A stretch of DNA of 64,000 nucleotides from Amylostereum areolatum. Lineage: Eukaryota; Basidiomycota; Agaricomycetes; Russulales; Stereaceae. Shown here piece after piece: positions 54,584-64,000 of the stretch. The notes below the pieces were generated by a model that was given only the letters and a program-made list of their open reading frames with translations, had not been told where the DNA came from and did not search any database. A program made the translations under genes and the position numbers. The stretch is taken from the NCBI GenBank assembly GCA_012932865.1, contig SAXG01000001.1, forward strand, positions 230,807 through 294,806, in the 5' to 3' direction. How positions within the stretch are numbered: position 1 is the first letter of the stretch; each line of letters begins with the position of its first letter.

Positions 54584-55077
54584 TGTCATGAACGTTACCA
54601 TTTCCGGACATCTCGGACACCCTCGGGGACCTCGGGGATAATATCCCAATTCATTTTTATTTCATTTCTATCTGACTACTCATCACTTAGTATACTCCGT
54701 CCACTCCGGTGGAGACTCGGCTTAATCCTTGCTCCTTCCTGACGTCATGACTCCAGGCTCGTCTTATCATCGCTTCCTTTGACTCCACATGACATCATAA
54801 TGCTGCGCATGACATCATGCCGCTCCGGACCCGGCTCATCCTTATTGTCTCGCTTACTGATCCTGCTGCGCATGTATCTATACTTAGCTCTGCTTACTGA
54901 CCGCCGTGTGTCGTAGCTTACTAAGTGACTCTGCCTCGTAGTATATAAGGGCTCCATTCCTCCTGTACATATTCCCCATCTCGACCTAGTCAATACTACC
55001 GACCTTACCCCCATCGTCCCTCTTCACTTGTGTCACACGTCGTCGCCTAGTGCTCGTCACTAAGGCCGTTGCTGACA
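54584..55077 (+). repeat. Family-B 3' LTR (B2)
   Basis: 494 bp. Differs from the 5' LTR mostly by single-base indels in short homopolymers (for example an extra C at about 54604 and 54621), unlike normal LTR ageing, which is mainly substitutions. Confidence 0.93.
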
Positions 55078-55332
55078 CCCGTTCAGCTCCGACACCCCTT
55101 GACAATCCTAGTAGTATGCTTAGCAAGTGCACAACACCCGAGTGGATAGTTGCTATGCCGGTGTTGCCTATAGCTACAGAGCATCAGCACTAGATATCAA
55201 ATGAGGGGGGAGCAGGCAAGGAGGGTGCACCATTGGATTGGTGGCGGCTACGTCTTATGGTTTGTATTTCGCCTGTATAACATGAACTAATTATCTTTAC
55301 ACCATGCAGATTGATTCCCCATCATCACATGG

Positions 55333-55520
55333 ATGGCTTGGGACTTTCTTACCATCCCTACAACCTCAGCATCTGTTGAGCACCTTTTCTCAACATCCCG
55401 CCACATCTGCCATGACACTCGCTCATCTCTCAAGGCAGACCTATCACACAACTGATGTGTGCCAAAAAGTGGCTGCAAGACCCCATGCTCTACAAACAGG
55501 TCATTACAGATCTCCAGTAG
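55333..55520 (+). pseudogene. hAT transposase C-terminal relic inside the small hAT element
   Basis: Reads WDFLTIPTTSASVEHLFS then SRHICHDTRSSLKAD, and after a one-base frameshift near 55447 QLMCAKKWLQDP, ending at a TAG at 55518-55520. This is the hAT dimerisation block of the common Agaricomycete type. It lies between the element's terminal repeats, so it probably derives from the autonomous parent. Confidence 0.75.
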
Positions 55521-55654
55521 CACCTTTTTTTCAGAAAATCTATACTGTCATATAAATAGTTTATTTACTGTTTATTTACTGTTTATAACTATATACTGTT
55601 TATTTACACCTAAAGGAGTAAACTAAACTAAACGGTTGGAGCCTTATTCAGAGA

Positions 55655-56443
55655 AGGGAAAAGCATCAGAAATACCATACTATTGAGATCCACGATGCCT
55701 TAGGACATAGTGTAAGGTTTCCCAGTCTCGCTGCCGTTGATTTGAGGAGTCTATGGCAAAAGTAAACCATGATAGCTGACAATGACTTGGAGACTCCCAG
55801 AGTTGAAGCAACCGGGGTCGCAAGTTTTCAGAATGAAGGGGATAAATCAGTGCTTAAGTTGCCTTCTTTCTAGTAGTGATTTGGAGTGAAGGGCTGCAAG
55901 GCAAGTAACCTACAAGTGAATCATCCACTGGCAAGCTTGGACTGCAGAGGCTCATGTAACATGTACAATCATAGCGAGATTTTCAAGTTAACATGAGTAA
56001 TCTGTAGCTTAAGTACCATGCAAGGTAATCCACGTTGGTGTGCGTGCAACAGTGCATGCAACCACTCAGTAGCAGTGAAAGACCGGCAATGAGTAGATTT
56101 TCATGACTCTCGAGGTCCAAACTGCTCTGTATTACCTCTCATCACCTCAGAGACCTTCAGAGCTCAATAGTACAAGCTATCTAATCTCGAACGACTACAA
56201 TCCGGCCAACGATACGTCAAACATCAGAAGAACGGCCGTGCTGAGGACGCGTACGCGACGCGCCGGATCACGTTTTGTGCTTAGTCAGATCACAATTCGT
56301 GACTGATGGCATCATTGTGACAGCACGTCGGAAATCGCGACGAAATGCCCCAGACGTTGCACGAGTCCTCGCGGAGCCGGTTCGAGTGCGAAAACGTCTG
56401 GAGCCGAGACTACACGCCCAACACCCCACGAGTATAACCACAC
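55655..56443. other. No gene seen
   Basis: Intergenic stretch right of the hAT element. Only short ORFs, none with features. Confidence 0.4.
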
Positions 56444-57008
56444 ATGAGCGAAAAAGACATTCGAGTTTACAATCTTCGAGCGGAGGTATGGTGTCTGTCC
56501 ATTGATGTATTGCTTACTGCCTTCTCACACCTTTCAGTATACAACATTTGGGCCGGAATTTGGACCTCCAGCCTCACTTCCACCCATGATAGATCCCGTG
56601 CACTCCCCCGATTGCGGAATCTATTTATTCGGTCTTGCCTGCAAAGATACAGAATTGGAAGAGTATGCCAAGGCACATGGGATAGAAGACAAGGAAGACT
56701 TCGATGGTCTCAACACCATAGAGTCCGCTCGAAATGCGGCGCATCAGTTCGGATGTCTGACGGGTGCAGACTTTATTTCAGTCCTACCGCCAGAACAACG
56801 GAATTCAACGTCATCATCGCTGGTTACTGCAACTACAAGATAGTCGAAGAAGAAATAGAAGAAATCAGCAAAGAGAAGATGGAACAGGTCTTCAAAACTA
56901 TTCGCGCTGAGATGCCGGCACTCGTATGAGCTCTGAGCCACCAGCGTGGTATCCCACTGAATACGAGTATGCGACGAGCTTGGGTAATTCAATGGCTGTT
57001 GGGCCAAA
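56444..57008 (+). pseudogene. Unknown gene P1, frameshifted paralogue of P2
   Basis: Exon 1 56444-56485 (MSEKDIRVYNLRAE), intron 56486-56537, exon 2 from 56538. Exon 2 contains YLFGLACKDTELEEYAKAHG and later LPPEQR, then shifts frame at about 56798 to EFNVIIAGYCNYK, and again after about 56927 to a segment ending AVGPK before a GTGAGT splice donor at 57009. The order matches P2 (YFFGIG..KAHG, LPTKQRPYEF, YATGPR then a donor). The two shifts suggest a pseudogene or sequencing errors. I do not recognise the family. Confidence 0.5.
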
Positions 57009-57117
57009 GTGAGTATCTGCTTCTTAGCTTTCGATTATGTCGTTCGATGCTGACATGGGGCCCGCGCACAGGCGAAACTGAGAACGATGCCGCGCCTTAG
57101 CGACTTGCTGGCATGGA

Positions 57118-57504
57118 ATGGTACCCGTGAACTTGTCGTCGCTCATTCTGTCGTCCTTTCCGAGTTCTCTGCGTTCAATACAAATCCTGTGTCATCATGG
57201 TCACCGCTATGCTCTTATCTCGATTGTAGCTCGTGTAATGAAAGAGCATCTTTCTTCGAGTTTCGTAACAGTTGGATTTGTCACTTTGCGTATCAGCGGC
57301 GCCGACGTCTTTTATTTGTCCGTGTGTGGCAACACCCTCTTCAATTACATAATACACAGATCACCTGCTCGCTGTGGCCGCATCGTCCATTACGTCTACA
57401 CCCACATCCACGCTTACTTTGCTCGTAGTATGAAAGAGCCGCGAAGGAAGAAGGCGTTTGACTGTAGCCACTGTGCCACCCTTCTCGATCCCAAGGAGTC
57501 ATAG
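57118..57504 (+). CDS. Unknown ORF Q1, downstream partner of P1
   Basis: 128-codon frame with hydrophobic N-terminal half, then FYLSVCGNTLFNYIIHRS and a basic C-terminus containing a Cys pair (CSHC). A related segment (FCLSAYGNALYNYI) occurs in Q2 at about 58660-58710. It may be the 3' part of P1 joined by the intron that begins at 57009, or a separate gene. No family recognised. Confidence 0.35.
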   Translation: MVPVNLSSLILSSFPSSLRSIQILCHHGHRYALISIVARVMKEHLSSSFVTVGFVTLRISGADVFYLSVCGNTLFNYIIHRSPARCGRIVHYVYTHIHAYFARSMKEPRRKKAFDCSHCATLLDPKES

Positions 57505-57632
57505 GCGTGGGAACTTCAAAACCATTGATAAGGACTGCAGGTTGAAGCGCTTACCGATACCGCCCCCTAACCCGTCTTCTACAGACTTGCGTTCCATTCA
57601 CACTCACACCAGTATCTCAGCTTATTCTTCCA

Positions 57633-58401
57633 ATGTTCACGCGCTATGCCTCTCCAAACTCCTCCGAACCAGTCTATTTCTTTGGCATTGGGGTCAACAT
57701 GGTTGAGCTGATCAATCATACGAAGGCTCACGGCCTGTATGAAGGTGGCGGATTGAACGAAGCACAAGACAAGGTAGATATGACAAGATCGCGGCAGAAC
57801 ATCTCGCAAAGGTGGCTGGCTGCGTACTCTATCTTGCCCACGAAACAGAGGCCTTACGAGTTCGTCCTCGGTTGTCATTCCAACTACACCCCACCGAATG
57901 AGAGGCTGAGTCAAGCCCAGCAGAGGATAGTGTTCGGTACTATTCTCCGAGAAATGAAAGTCGAACGAGACATTAGTTGGTGCGAGTATACGGAGCCTTG
58001 GCAGAAACACGTACACAAGGACTACGCCACGGGCCCGAGGTGAGCTCAACTTTCCACGTCCTCTAGCTTTCCTTCGTTATGTTCGTCAAAAGTTTTTCTG
58101 TAGGACGGATTACCCGTTGATACCTGAGGGCGATGATGGCGACATTAGTAAGGCCAAGAAAAGTTTGGACAAGGATAAAGAGGGCGGAGGTGATCGCGAC
58201 GGTGAAAACATGATAATTTCGGGCGAGGACGAAGAGGGCGAAGAGAATGATGCAGAAGGATGGGACGATGACGGTGACGAAGGTGAGGGTGAGGCTGAGG
58301 CTGAGGGCGAGGCTGAGGGTGACTGGGACGAGGCTGAGGACGATGTAGAGGACGAACCTGGTCCTTCCGTTGAACCCTCCCCCGTGTCCGTCGCCCTTTG
58401 A
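57633..58401 (+). CDS. Unknown two-exon gene P2 with acidic tail
   Basis: Exon 1 57633-58039, intron 58040-58103 (GTGAGC..TAG), exon 2 58104-58401; 234 residues. Exon 1 has VYFFGIGVNMVELINHTKAHG, LPTKQRPYEFVLGCHSNY and EYTEPWQKH. Exon 2 is almost entirely Asp/Glu/Gly with Lys at its start, then PGPSVEPSPVSVAL. No signal peptide or membrane segment seen. The N-terminal part is homologous to P1 just upstream, so the two form a tandem pair. Function unknown. Confidence 0.6.
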
Positions 58402-58644
58402 ATCGCCACCTTGACCCACGGCATCGCGCAATTAACCGTTTAGCGGCGGAAGTTCATTGTAATACTTACCGGGCATGCTCTTTGAAAAATCAAGCCCTAT
58501 GGTTTGTTGACGCCTGTGCGACAGCGTGTTAGCTTGCGCAACGAAGGAGCGTACAATGCACGATCTCAAGCTTAAGCGTCAGCTATTGGATCTTGGAGGC
58601 AGGCGGTTGTGAACACCAGTTGAACACCCTGGACACGCTGTCAG

Positions 58645-58842
58645 GTGAATCATGTCGTGTTTTGTTTGTCCGCGTATGGCAACGCCCTCTACAATTACAT
58701 AAGAATGCACACATTGATGGTGGCCTCGTCGTCGTCGCTCGATGTGTCCGCACCGACAATCACCACGTTCTCACGTTTGACTATGTACAGCCACTGTGGC
58801 ATCCTTCCTCGCCGCCGAATCCCGACGAAGATGAAAAAGTGA
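58645..58842 (+). pseudogene. Q2, degenerate copy of Q1
   Basis: 65-codon frame; the segment FCLSAYGNALYNYI resembles Q1 and the DNA match is obvious (TTTGTCCG and CAATTACATAA words in the same spacing). It has lost most of the rest. Its position after P2 mirrors Q1 after P1. Confidence 0.45.
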
Positions 58843-59082
58843 ACTAAGTAGTGAAGTCGCCGGACCTCGTCCGGCGGTGTCGCTCCACCGTTCGCCCACA
58901 CACACCGCACCATACCTTTTCGACAGACCAAAGACCTCGCGGATCCCGCCGCTGTCTGCTCAGCGCTCAACTCTCTGAACCACAGGCGCATCGAGCTCCC
59001 CGCGTGATCGACGTTCCGCGCATATCTCGCTCGCAAGCGGTGACCGCTGGTCCCTGGGCACTGGCAGCTTTATCAGGCTCGG

Positions 59083-59844
59083 TTGAGTGGATGTGCCCCT
59101 CGGACACGGCGATTCCCCGACGGTCCCTTCACCCGCACCTACCGAGGCGCGCTGTTCGCAATGCGAACAGCGCGTCTCCGCATCGTACATGAGGCTGACT
59201 CTGGTATATGTGTGCCGCTGGGTCACGCTCTAGAATTGGTACTACGGCCAAGGGAGACCTATCTTCGACCCCCTCCGATCCCACAGTCATCGGTGCGTCT
59301 TCGAGAAACTCCAGCGTCGACCTTCGCTTACCCTTCCCCCTTTATCGTTTCCCCAGAGCCCGTCCCCCTGGCGCATCGGACGCCGCGCACAGGCTCCGGT
59401 GCATTCGACTCTAGTCCTCGGACGTCAATAACCCTCGTCCGCTCTCGACACGTCCAACGTGTTTCATTCACACGGACGGCACCCTATCGTGCGGTCTCGA
59501 CGTCAGCGCGATTCAAGGCCCCCGGATTGCCAGCGCATATCTCTGCAACCCCACGGCCCAAACCTTCGCACCCATCTATCTATGACTTAGCTGTATGCCC
59601 CACGCCACCACGCCCGACGCCGATCCTCGCGCGGCGCCCTTCGATATCTTCACCCGATCTCCATCCTCCTGGCTCCCACCTTCCCCATTCCTCCCTCCCC
59701 CCGCAAATCCTCCACCCGATCGCCCAGATGATCGCCCCGGGGTCTGAGTCTCAAGTCTCCCTGAGGCCACTGCCGCTTCCTTCTCCTTCTTCTTCGCCCT
59801 CAACCCCCCATCTCGCCACCCTTAACTCTATCTCCATTCATTGA
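59083..59844 (+). CDS. Ser/Pro/Arg-rich open frame (doubtful)
   Basis: 253 open codons, but they begin with a non-ATG codon and consist of low-complexity Pro/Ser/Arg sequence in GC-rich DNA. No domain, splice pattern or homologue recognised. It may be chance or an untranslated region. Confidence 0.2.
   Translation: MSGCAPRTRRFPDGPFTRTYRGALFAMRTARLRIVHEADSGICVPLGHALELVLRPRETYLRPPPIPQSSVRLRETPASTFAYPSPFIVSPEPVPLAHRTPRTGSGAFDSSPRTSITLVRSRHVQRVSFTRTAPYRAVSTSARFKAPGLPAHISATPRPKPSHPSIYDLAVCPTPPRPTPILARRPSISSPDLHPPGSHLPHSSLPPQILHPIAQMIAPGSESQVSLRPLPLPSPSSSPSTPHLATLNSISIH
59148..59174. repeat. 27-bp perfect palindrome
   Basis: 13-base arms (CGCGCTGTTCGCA and its reverse complement) around one A. 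Could form a cruciform or act as a dimeric protein site. Confidence 0.85.
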
Positions 59845-60156
59845 TAGTCGCGGTGCCCCCCGGCGCTGCATGTACCTCGCCGCGCTATCTTTGCGAAATG
59901 GCGACGTCATGAGCAAAGCCTCCGCTCAACACAGTCCGTTCACTGGCATCTGGCAGTCGTTCGGCCGGTCATAATACAAGGCACACACACCCCTTCGCCT
60001 TCTCCCTCCCTTCCTCAACTTCGCCCGCGCAACTGAAGCCACAGGCCTAGCCAGCAGGCGTCCCCCGGCCTCCGAGTCTTCGCGCCCTTCCTCAGACTCA
60101 GTCCAACGTTCAACGGTCCCCGCGCATATCAGCAGCTACATCGGGACCGCAATCGA

Positions 60157-60158
<2 letters not shown>

Positions 60159-60209
<51 letters not shown>
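60159..60209 (+). repeat. Poly-C run of 51 bases
   Basis: Uninterrupted C from 60159 to 60209. Such long runs are often mis-sized by sequencing. The C strand can form an i-motif and the G strand a quadruplex. Confidence 0.9.
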
Positions 60210-60210
<1 letters not shown>

Positions 60211-62087
60211 ACGCTGCCTTATCCGGCCGACCTAAGCACTGGTCCCGGGAAGTATGTCCGCAAGGGATTCGACAAGGGAAGGAGAGGGCGGGGCGCCTGG
60301 GATTGAGATGAAATGAAAAGGCTCCGTGGAGCGAACCACCTTTCGGACGCGCGATCGGCATGGCATGGTTATTTAACGGTTTGGCTGAGTACGGCGCACG
60401 AATGGACGGCGAGGGCGAGGGCGCGGGCGCGGGCGCGTCGTCGCCAGCAGGAGACGACAGGGAAAGTCAGACGGTTGGGCGGGAGGCGGATATATGGGAT
60501 ATATACCAGTATATGCTGTTTGTGGCTTGTATCGTAGTATTCGTGATGCGGGAGGTGACGGGGGTTCGTCGAAGACCGTCATGCTGAACGTGTGCGGTGT
60601 GCGAACGGCGCATCCGGTGCGCCGGGGGGGAAGGGGGGAGGGATGCGTGTGGACGGTACTGGTACTACGGTACGGTACGAGCAGACGTGAGGGACGCGTA
60701 AGCAGGCTGAAGCGCGAGCGCGAAGGTGGGCGGGGGGGAGGGGGGGGTGAGAGCGAGGGAGGAGAGCGGGAGAGCGTGGACAAGCGAACAAGGAGAGCGA
60801 AGCGTGGACTGACAGAGCGGGCGGCGCGCGGCCATGACGGTACCGGTACGGTGTATACGTGTCCGTACGGGGCACGGAAAGCGTGTCCCTGCGAAACGGA
60901 CGGGACGCAAACGGGGAAGACGGAGGGTCCTACGTACGGGACAGGGAAAAAAAAGGGCGGGGGGGGGGGGGGGTTGCTAAACGCGAAACAGTGGCGGAAA
61001 CGAGCAGGAGGACGAGCGAAAAGGAGAGAAAACGAACGAACGAAGAAGCGACGGAGTCCGCGTCCGAGGGGGTTTCTCCCGTCGTCTGGATTTTTTTTTC
61101 GTGTACAGACGGGCGAAGGAGAGGGGCGGCGAGGGGCGAGGGAGGAGATTCGTGGGCCATGCCACGGACCTGTCCAAGCATCGAGCCGAGACACCCTCTG
61201 ACACCCTGGCCCCCTCGGTGGCCTCTACCTCCCCCTCCAAATCCGCTTATACAAAGGCTTGCGCGCGTCCTGGACCTGCTCGTTCCACCCCCCCAAAAAA
61301 TAAAACACGGGACATCCAATCAGCACTGCAGCAAACGTCCGGGACCGCGCCCCACCGACGAACGAACGAACGAACGAACGAAGGGCGAAAGGAAGGGAAA
61401 GGAAAGGGAATTCAGACACGGAACGGGGGGCGGGGAGGCGGAACGCGAAGGGACACAAAAGGATGAGAAGGGAAGTCGCAACGGCGCACGCACCAAAGAC
61501 GGCAACACCCCAGCGCGCCCGTCGCGTCCTGCGAGCGGGAGCGATGGAGCGCTTCGTGGGCGGCCGAAGGCGAGGGGGGCGGGCCCGGGTGGTAGAACTT
61601 GTCGCGGAGGGAGGCGAAGGGGGCGGGGTGCGCGTGCGGCTGGTCTTGCGACGCGGGTGGAGGCGGGACCTGGTGCGACGCGTGGGCGTGGGGCTGATGC
61701 GGCGGGGGCGGGGGGCGGCGGCGCGCGGCATAGGCGCGTAATCCGCACGTGAGGCGCGTACCGCGGGATCGGGGGCTGTTTGTGAACGGGGGAGGGGGAG
61801 GGAGTCAGGGAGTCAGACTATATGCGCGCAACATTCGAAAGAGGGGGGGAGACGACGCACGACGACGTAGACTTTCTGGCCCGGGCTCGGGAGGACGTAG
61901 TACGTGCTCCCCGAGCTGTCGCTCGCCACCCCTTCCTCGTCGTCCTCCGCCTCGTCGTCTGCCGGCGCCGGCGCCGGCGCGGCGCGGTCGTGCGGGGCGG
62001 CGGGGGGCGCGAAGGGGAGGCGGGGGAGGGCGGCGGGCGCCCGCGGCGAGTTTGCGGACGAAGCCGCGAGAGGGGCGGGGATAGGTG

Positions 62088-62121
62088 GGGGCGGGGGCGG
62101 GGGCGGGGGCGGGGGCGGGGG
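62088..62121 (+). repeat. (GGGGGC)n hexanucleotide repeat
   Basis: About five to six GGGGGC units ending in GGGGG; potential G-quadruplex. The surrounding sequence is also G-rich. Confidence 0.85.
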
Positions 62122-62947
62122 AACGGGGAGCCTTCTCCTTCTCCCCCACCTTCTCCTCCTCCTTCTCCTTCTCCTTCTGCCGTCTCCCCCGCTCTTCCCG
62201 CTCCCTCTCCGCCCCCGCGCCCGCCGTCCGTCCCCGCTGCCACCCCACGCCCCAGCCTGCCCATCCCGATGCCGAACCCGTCCCGGCCCCGCCGCGCGCG
62301 GCGTCCTGCGCTTGCAACGGCGGCAAGCGATGGTGCGGCGGCAGCGCGGACGCGGGATGTGTTCCCAGCCGGATTCGCGGAGGGCGGGCGCGGGTGAGGG
62401 CCGGGTTGCTGCTGCTGCTGGCGGCGGTGGCGGTGGCGGTGGGGAGCGGCGGGAGCGGCGGGAGTGGGTGGAGGGGGGGTGCTGCGTTGAGGGTGGATGG
62501 TGCGTTGAGGGTGGGTGGTGCGTTGAGCTGGGTGGTGCGTCGAGGACGGGTGTTGTTGGGATTGGGACTGGGACTGGACTGGGACTGAGATTGGGACTGG
62601 GCGGAGCGGGGGGAGGGCGGAGGGTGCGCGGACGAATGGGACGGAGGCGGGTGCGCCGAGCGCACCGAGCGGGCCTGGCTGTGGCTTTGGCTGTGGCCCT
62701 GGCCGTCGAGGGGGGGAACGCGCGCTGGGAGTGGACGCGGGGGGAACGGGTCGGAGATGGAGGGCGCGACGGCGGGGGCGGGTGGCGGCGCGGCCGGGGT
62801 GGAGGACAGGGGGAGCGAGGCGTGGTGTCTGCGACGGTGGGAGCTGTGAGGGAGGGGGAGGGGGGATGGGAGGGGGATGGGGAGGGGGATGGGGAGCGGA
62901 GGAGGCGAGGGGGCGGGGTGGGGTGAGGGAGAGTTGGGAGGTGCGGT

Positions 62948-63971
62948 TTATAGCGCGGCGGGCGACGCGCGGGGGGGTCGTAGGACGCGTACGGAGCCGT
63001 GGTTCGAGGCGGCGTACACGATCGCGCGGCGGGCGTTTGCCGTGCCGGCTTTCGCGCGCGTCGCCTCCTCCTCCTCCTCTCCACCACCACCGCCGCCGCC
63101 GCCAGGACCAGGACCAGGACCGAGGCCACTGCCTCCACCCCGCGACTGCGCGAACGCGAGCTCTTCTGCGCGCGCCGGCCGGGACGAGCGCGCCGAGTCC
63201 GGGTTCGTGACGACGAACTGGACGGGAGGGGGGACGTCGGTTGTGGGGGGCACGGGGGCGTCGTGGGAGAGGTCGGGGTGGGGGTGGGGGGGAAGGGGAG
63301 GCTGGGATTGTATTAAGGGAGGAAGGGGGACGGGTGCGGCGATGGGGAGGGGAGCGGAGGGGCGTCGATGGGGCCGGGGTGGGCGGGGTTGGCGGGAGGC
63401 GGGGAGAGCGGCGGGGGGGGGGGGGGTGCGGGGGTGTGTAAGGGGCTGGGGATAAAGGGGGCGTCGGCGGCGGCCTCTTGCGCGGCGACGGAGGCGCATC
63501 TTGGTGGATGGCGGGCTCGGGGGCGGGGGCGGAAGCGGCGGAGGGGCGGGGGAGTAGATATGGGAGAGGGGGGGAAGGGCGGGGCGTAGACGGCAGGGTG
63601 GGCGAGGACGTGGGCGGGCGGCGGGGCGTAGATGGGAGGAGACTTGGGTGGAGGGCTGTAGGCGGAGGGGCTGTAGGAGGAGGGGGGGCGGGGTAGGTGC
63701 GGGGTGGAGGGGTAGGAGGGCTGGGTCGGGTAAGAGGGGTACGGTGGGTATGGCGCGTGGGAGAAGGCGGAGGAGTGGAAGGACGGCGGGGCGGGGTGCG
63801 GGGAGGGTGGGCGCGAAGGAGGAGGGCGGCCCGCGGCCGTCGAGCGGGGACGGATGAGGGTAGACGTGGGAGGGCGGGGGGACGAAGACGGCGGAAACCG
63901 GTGGTGGCCGGGTTGATGTGCACGTACGGATCGTGTGCGCGCTCGCGCTCGTGGCCCTTGGCACGGTGCAC
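62948..63971 (-). CDS. Pro-rich protein-coding region, partial, frame slips at C tracts
   Basis: Protein-like segments appear on the minus strand in turn in different frames: VHRAKGHERERAHDPYVHI near 63970-63905; SHVYPHPSPLDGRGPPSSF near 63880-63815; SAFSHAPYPPYPSYPTQP near 63765-63710 and SPSAYSPPPKSPPIY; and finally a stretch with VQFVVTNPDSARSS and RRAIVYAASNHGSVRV ending at a stop at 62948-62950. The switches fall in C-rich tracts, so either introns or homopolymer length errors separate one gene into frames. The N-terminus lies beyond the window. Family not recognised. Confidence 0.4.
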
Positions 63972-64000
63972 CGGGGTGTGGGCGGTCGTCGTCGCGGGGG

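Larger units (their letters stand above)
46501..55077 (+). mobile_element. Family-B retrotransposon, copy B2, full length, many indels
   Basis: LTRs at 46501-46993 and 54584-55077, flanked by the 5-bp target duplication CCCGT (46496-46500 and 55078-55082). This is the only retroelement in the window with a clean insertion signature. It sits inside a small hAT element. ORF1, gag and pol can all be followed but are broken by one-base indels, densest at about 51-54.6 kb. Confidence 0.95.
46348..55646. mobile_element. Small hAT element (about 0.7 kb), split by retrotransposon B2
   Basis: Terminal inverted repeats start TAAGGCTCCAAC at 46348-46359 and end GTTGGAGCCTTA at 55635-55646, followed inward by further inverted AT-rich TTTAGTTTA and ACTGTTTAT words. 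Flanked by TTCAGAGA on both sides. Without B2 and one copy of its target duplication the element is about 717 bp (46348-46500 plus 55083-55646). It keeps only a decayed C-terminal transposase piece, so it is non-autonomous. Confidence 0.88.
59845..62947. other. GC-rich, homopolymer-rich stretch without a supported gene
   Basis: Long ORFs appear on both strands simply because stops are rare in this composition. A C run, a G run near 60960-60974, GGGGGC repeats and a TGCGTTGAGGGTGG-like minisatellite (about 62480-62535, on the minus strand giving THHPPS repeats) are the visible structures. It could be the 3' or intronic part of the Pro-rich minus-strand gene to the right. Confidence 0.45.

Noticed and set aside
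60373..61752. Overlapping ORFs of 235-297 codons on both strands
   Set aside because: Very GC-rich DNA with few stops; residues are dominated by Arg, Gly, Pro; no domain.
61818..63971. 717-codon minus-strand ORF as one intact protein
   Set aside because: Only its first part reads like protein; later segments look better in other frames, so the single long frame is probably not the true product.
1..64000. tRNA, rRNA and CRISPR features
   Set aside because: No tRNA B-box-like context with a plausible cloverleaf, no rRNA-like segment and no spacer-repeat array was found by eye; the tandem repeats seen are minisatellites or LTRs.

Overview
The window is nuclear DNA of a filamentous basidiomycete, most likely an Agaricomycete. 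The evidence is the genes with many short introns (about 45-70 bp, GT..AG), a Plavaka-type transposase, an Agaricomycete-style CACTA transposase, hAT relics, and two families of Ty3/gypsy chromodomain LTR retrotransposons. No bacterial-type operon, CRISPR array, rRNA or tRNA gene was seen. The identity calls come from reading the translations by eye; no database search was possible.

Layout. 0-6.9 kb: one multi-exon gene of unknown function (about 651-1938), an 18-bp GC-rich minisatellite (2.7-3.2 kb), a Gly-rich ORF over a GGA microsatellite (4.4 kb), and otherwise nothing convincing. 6.99-11.6 kb (minus): a complete 12-exon Plavaka transposase gene with an N-terminal C2H2 finger and one in-frame TGA. 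12.28-43.78 kb: a retrotransposon cluster made of two related families. Family A has 457-bp LTRs and family B has 484-494-bp LTRs. The order is A1 (plus, cut off inside integrase at 18179), B0 (minus, 5' part only), A2 (minus, 5' end lost), B1 (minus, both LTRs), A3 (minus, both LTRs). A block of about 9.4 kb is present twice at an offset of 15,114 bp, and A1 is also an inverted copy of A2. 43.78-46.34 kb: a CACTA (Tnp2) transposase 5' part cut by the A3 LTR, and a hAT transposase C-terminus. 46.35-55.65 kb: a small hAT element with 8-bp target duplications, split by a full-length but indel-ridden family-B copy (B2) with a 5-bp target duplication. 56.4-58.9 kb: a tandem pair of two-part unknown genes. 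59-64 kb: very GC-rich, homopolymer-rich DNA with a Pro-rich minus-strand reading region that runs off the window.

How the retrotransposons are built. Each LTR has bZIP-type sites, a TATA box and, about 34-36 bp downstream, a 10-nt sequence complementary to the primer-binding site just after the LTR. This is the arrangement of Tf1/sushi-type self-priming, and the one base that differs between A and B is changed compensatingly on both sides. The RNA leader has a hairpin with two compensatory pair changes between families, a GGTGCACC palindrome, and a second small hairpin with one compensatory pair. Downstream come ORF1, one in-frame TAA, gag (CCHC), a -1 slippery heptamer directly before the gag stop, and pol (protease, RT, RNase H, integrase, chromodomain). 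The ancestral pol stop codon lies inside the 3' LTR.

Data quality. From about 40.84 kb to 55.1 kb one-base indels are dense and cross element boundaries, while copies of the same sequence at 12.3-40.8 kb are nearly clean. I suspect a poorly polished assembly patch. Several sharp junctions, above all 18179/18180, may be real rearrangements or assembly chimaeras.
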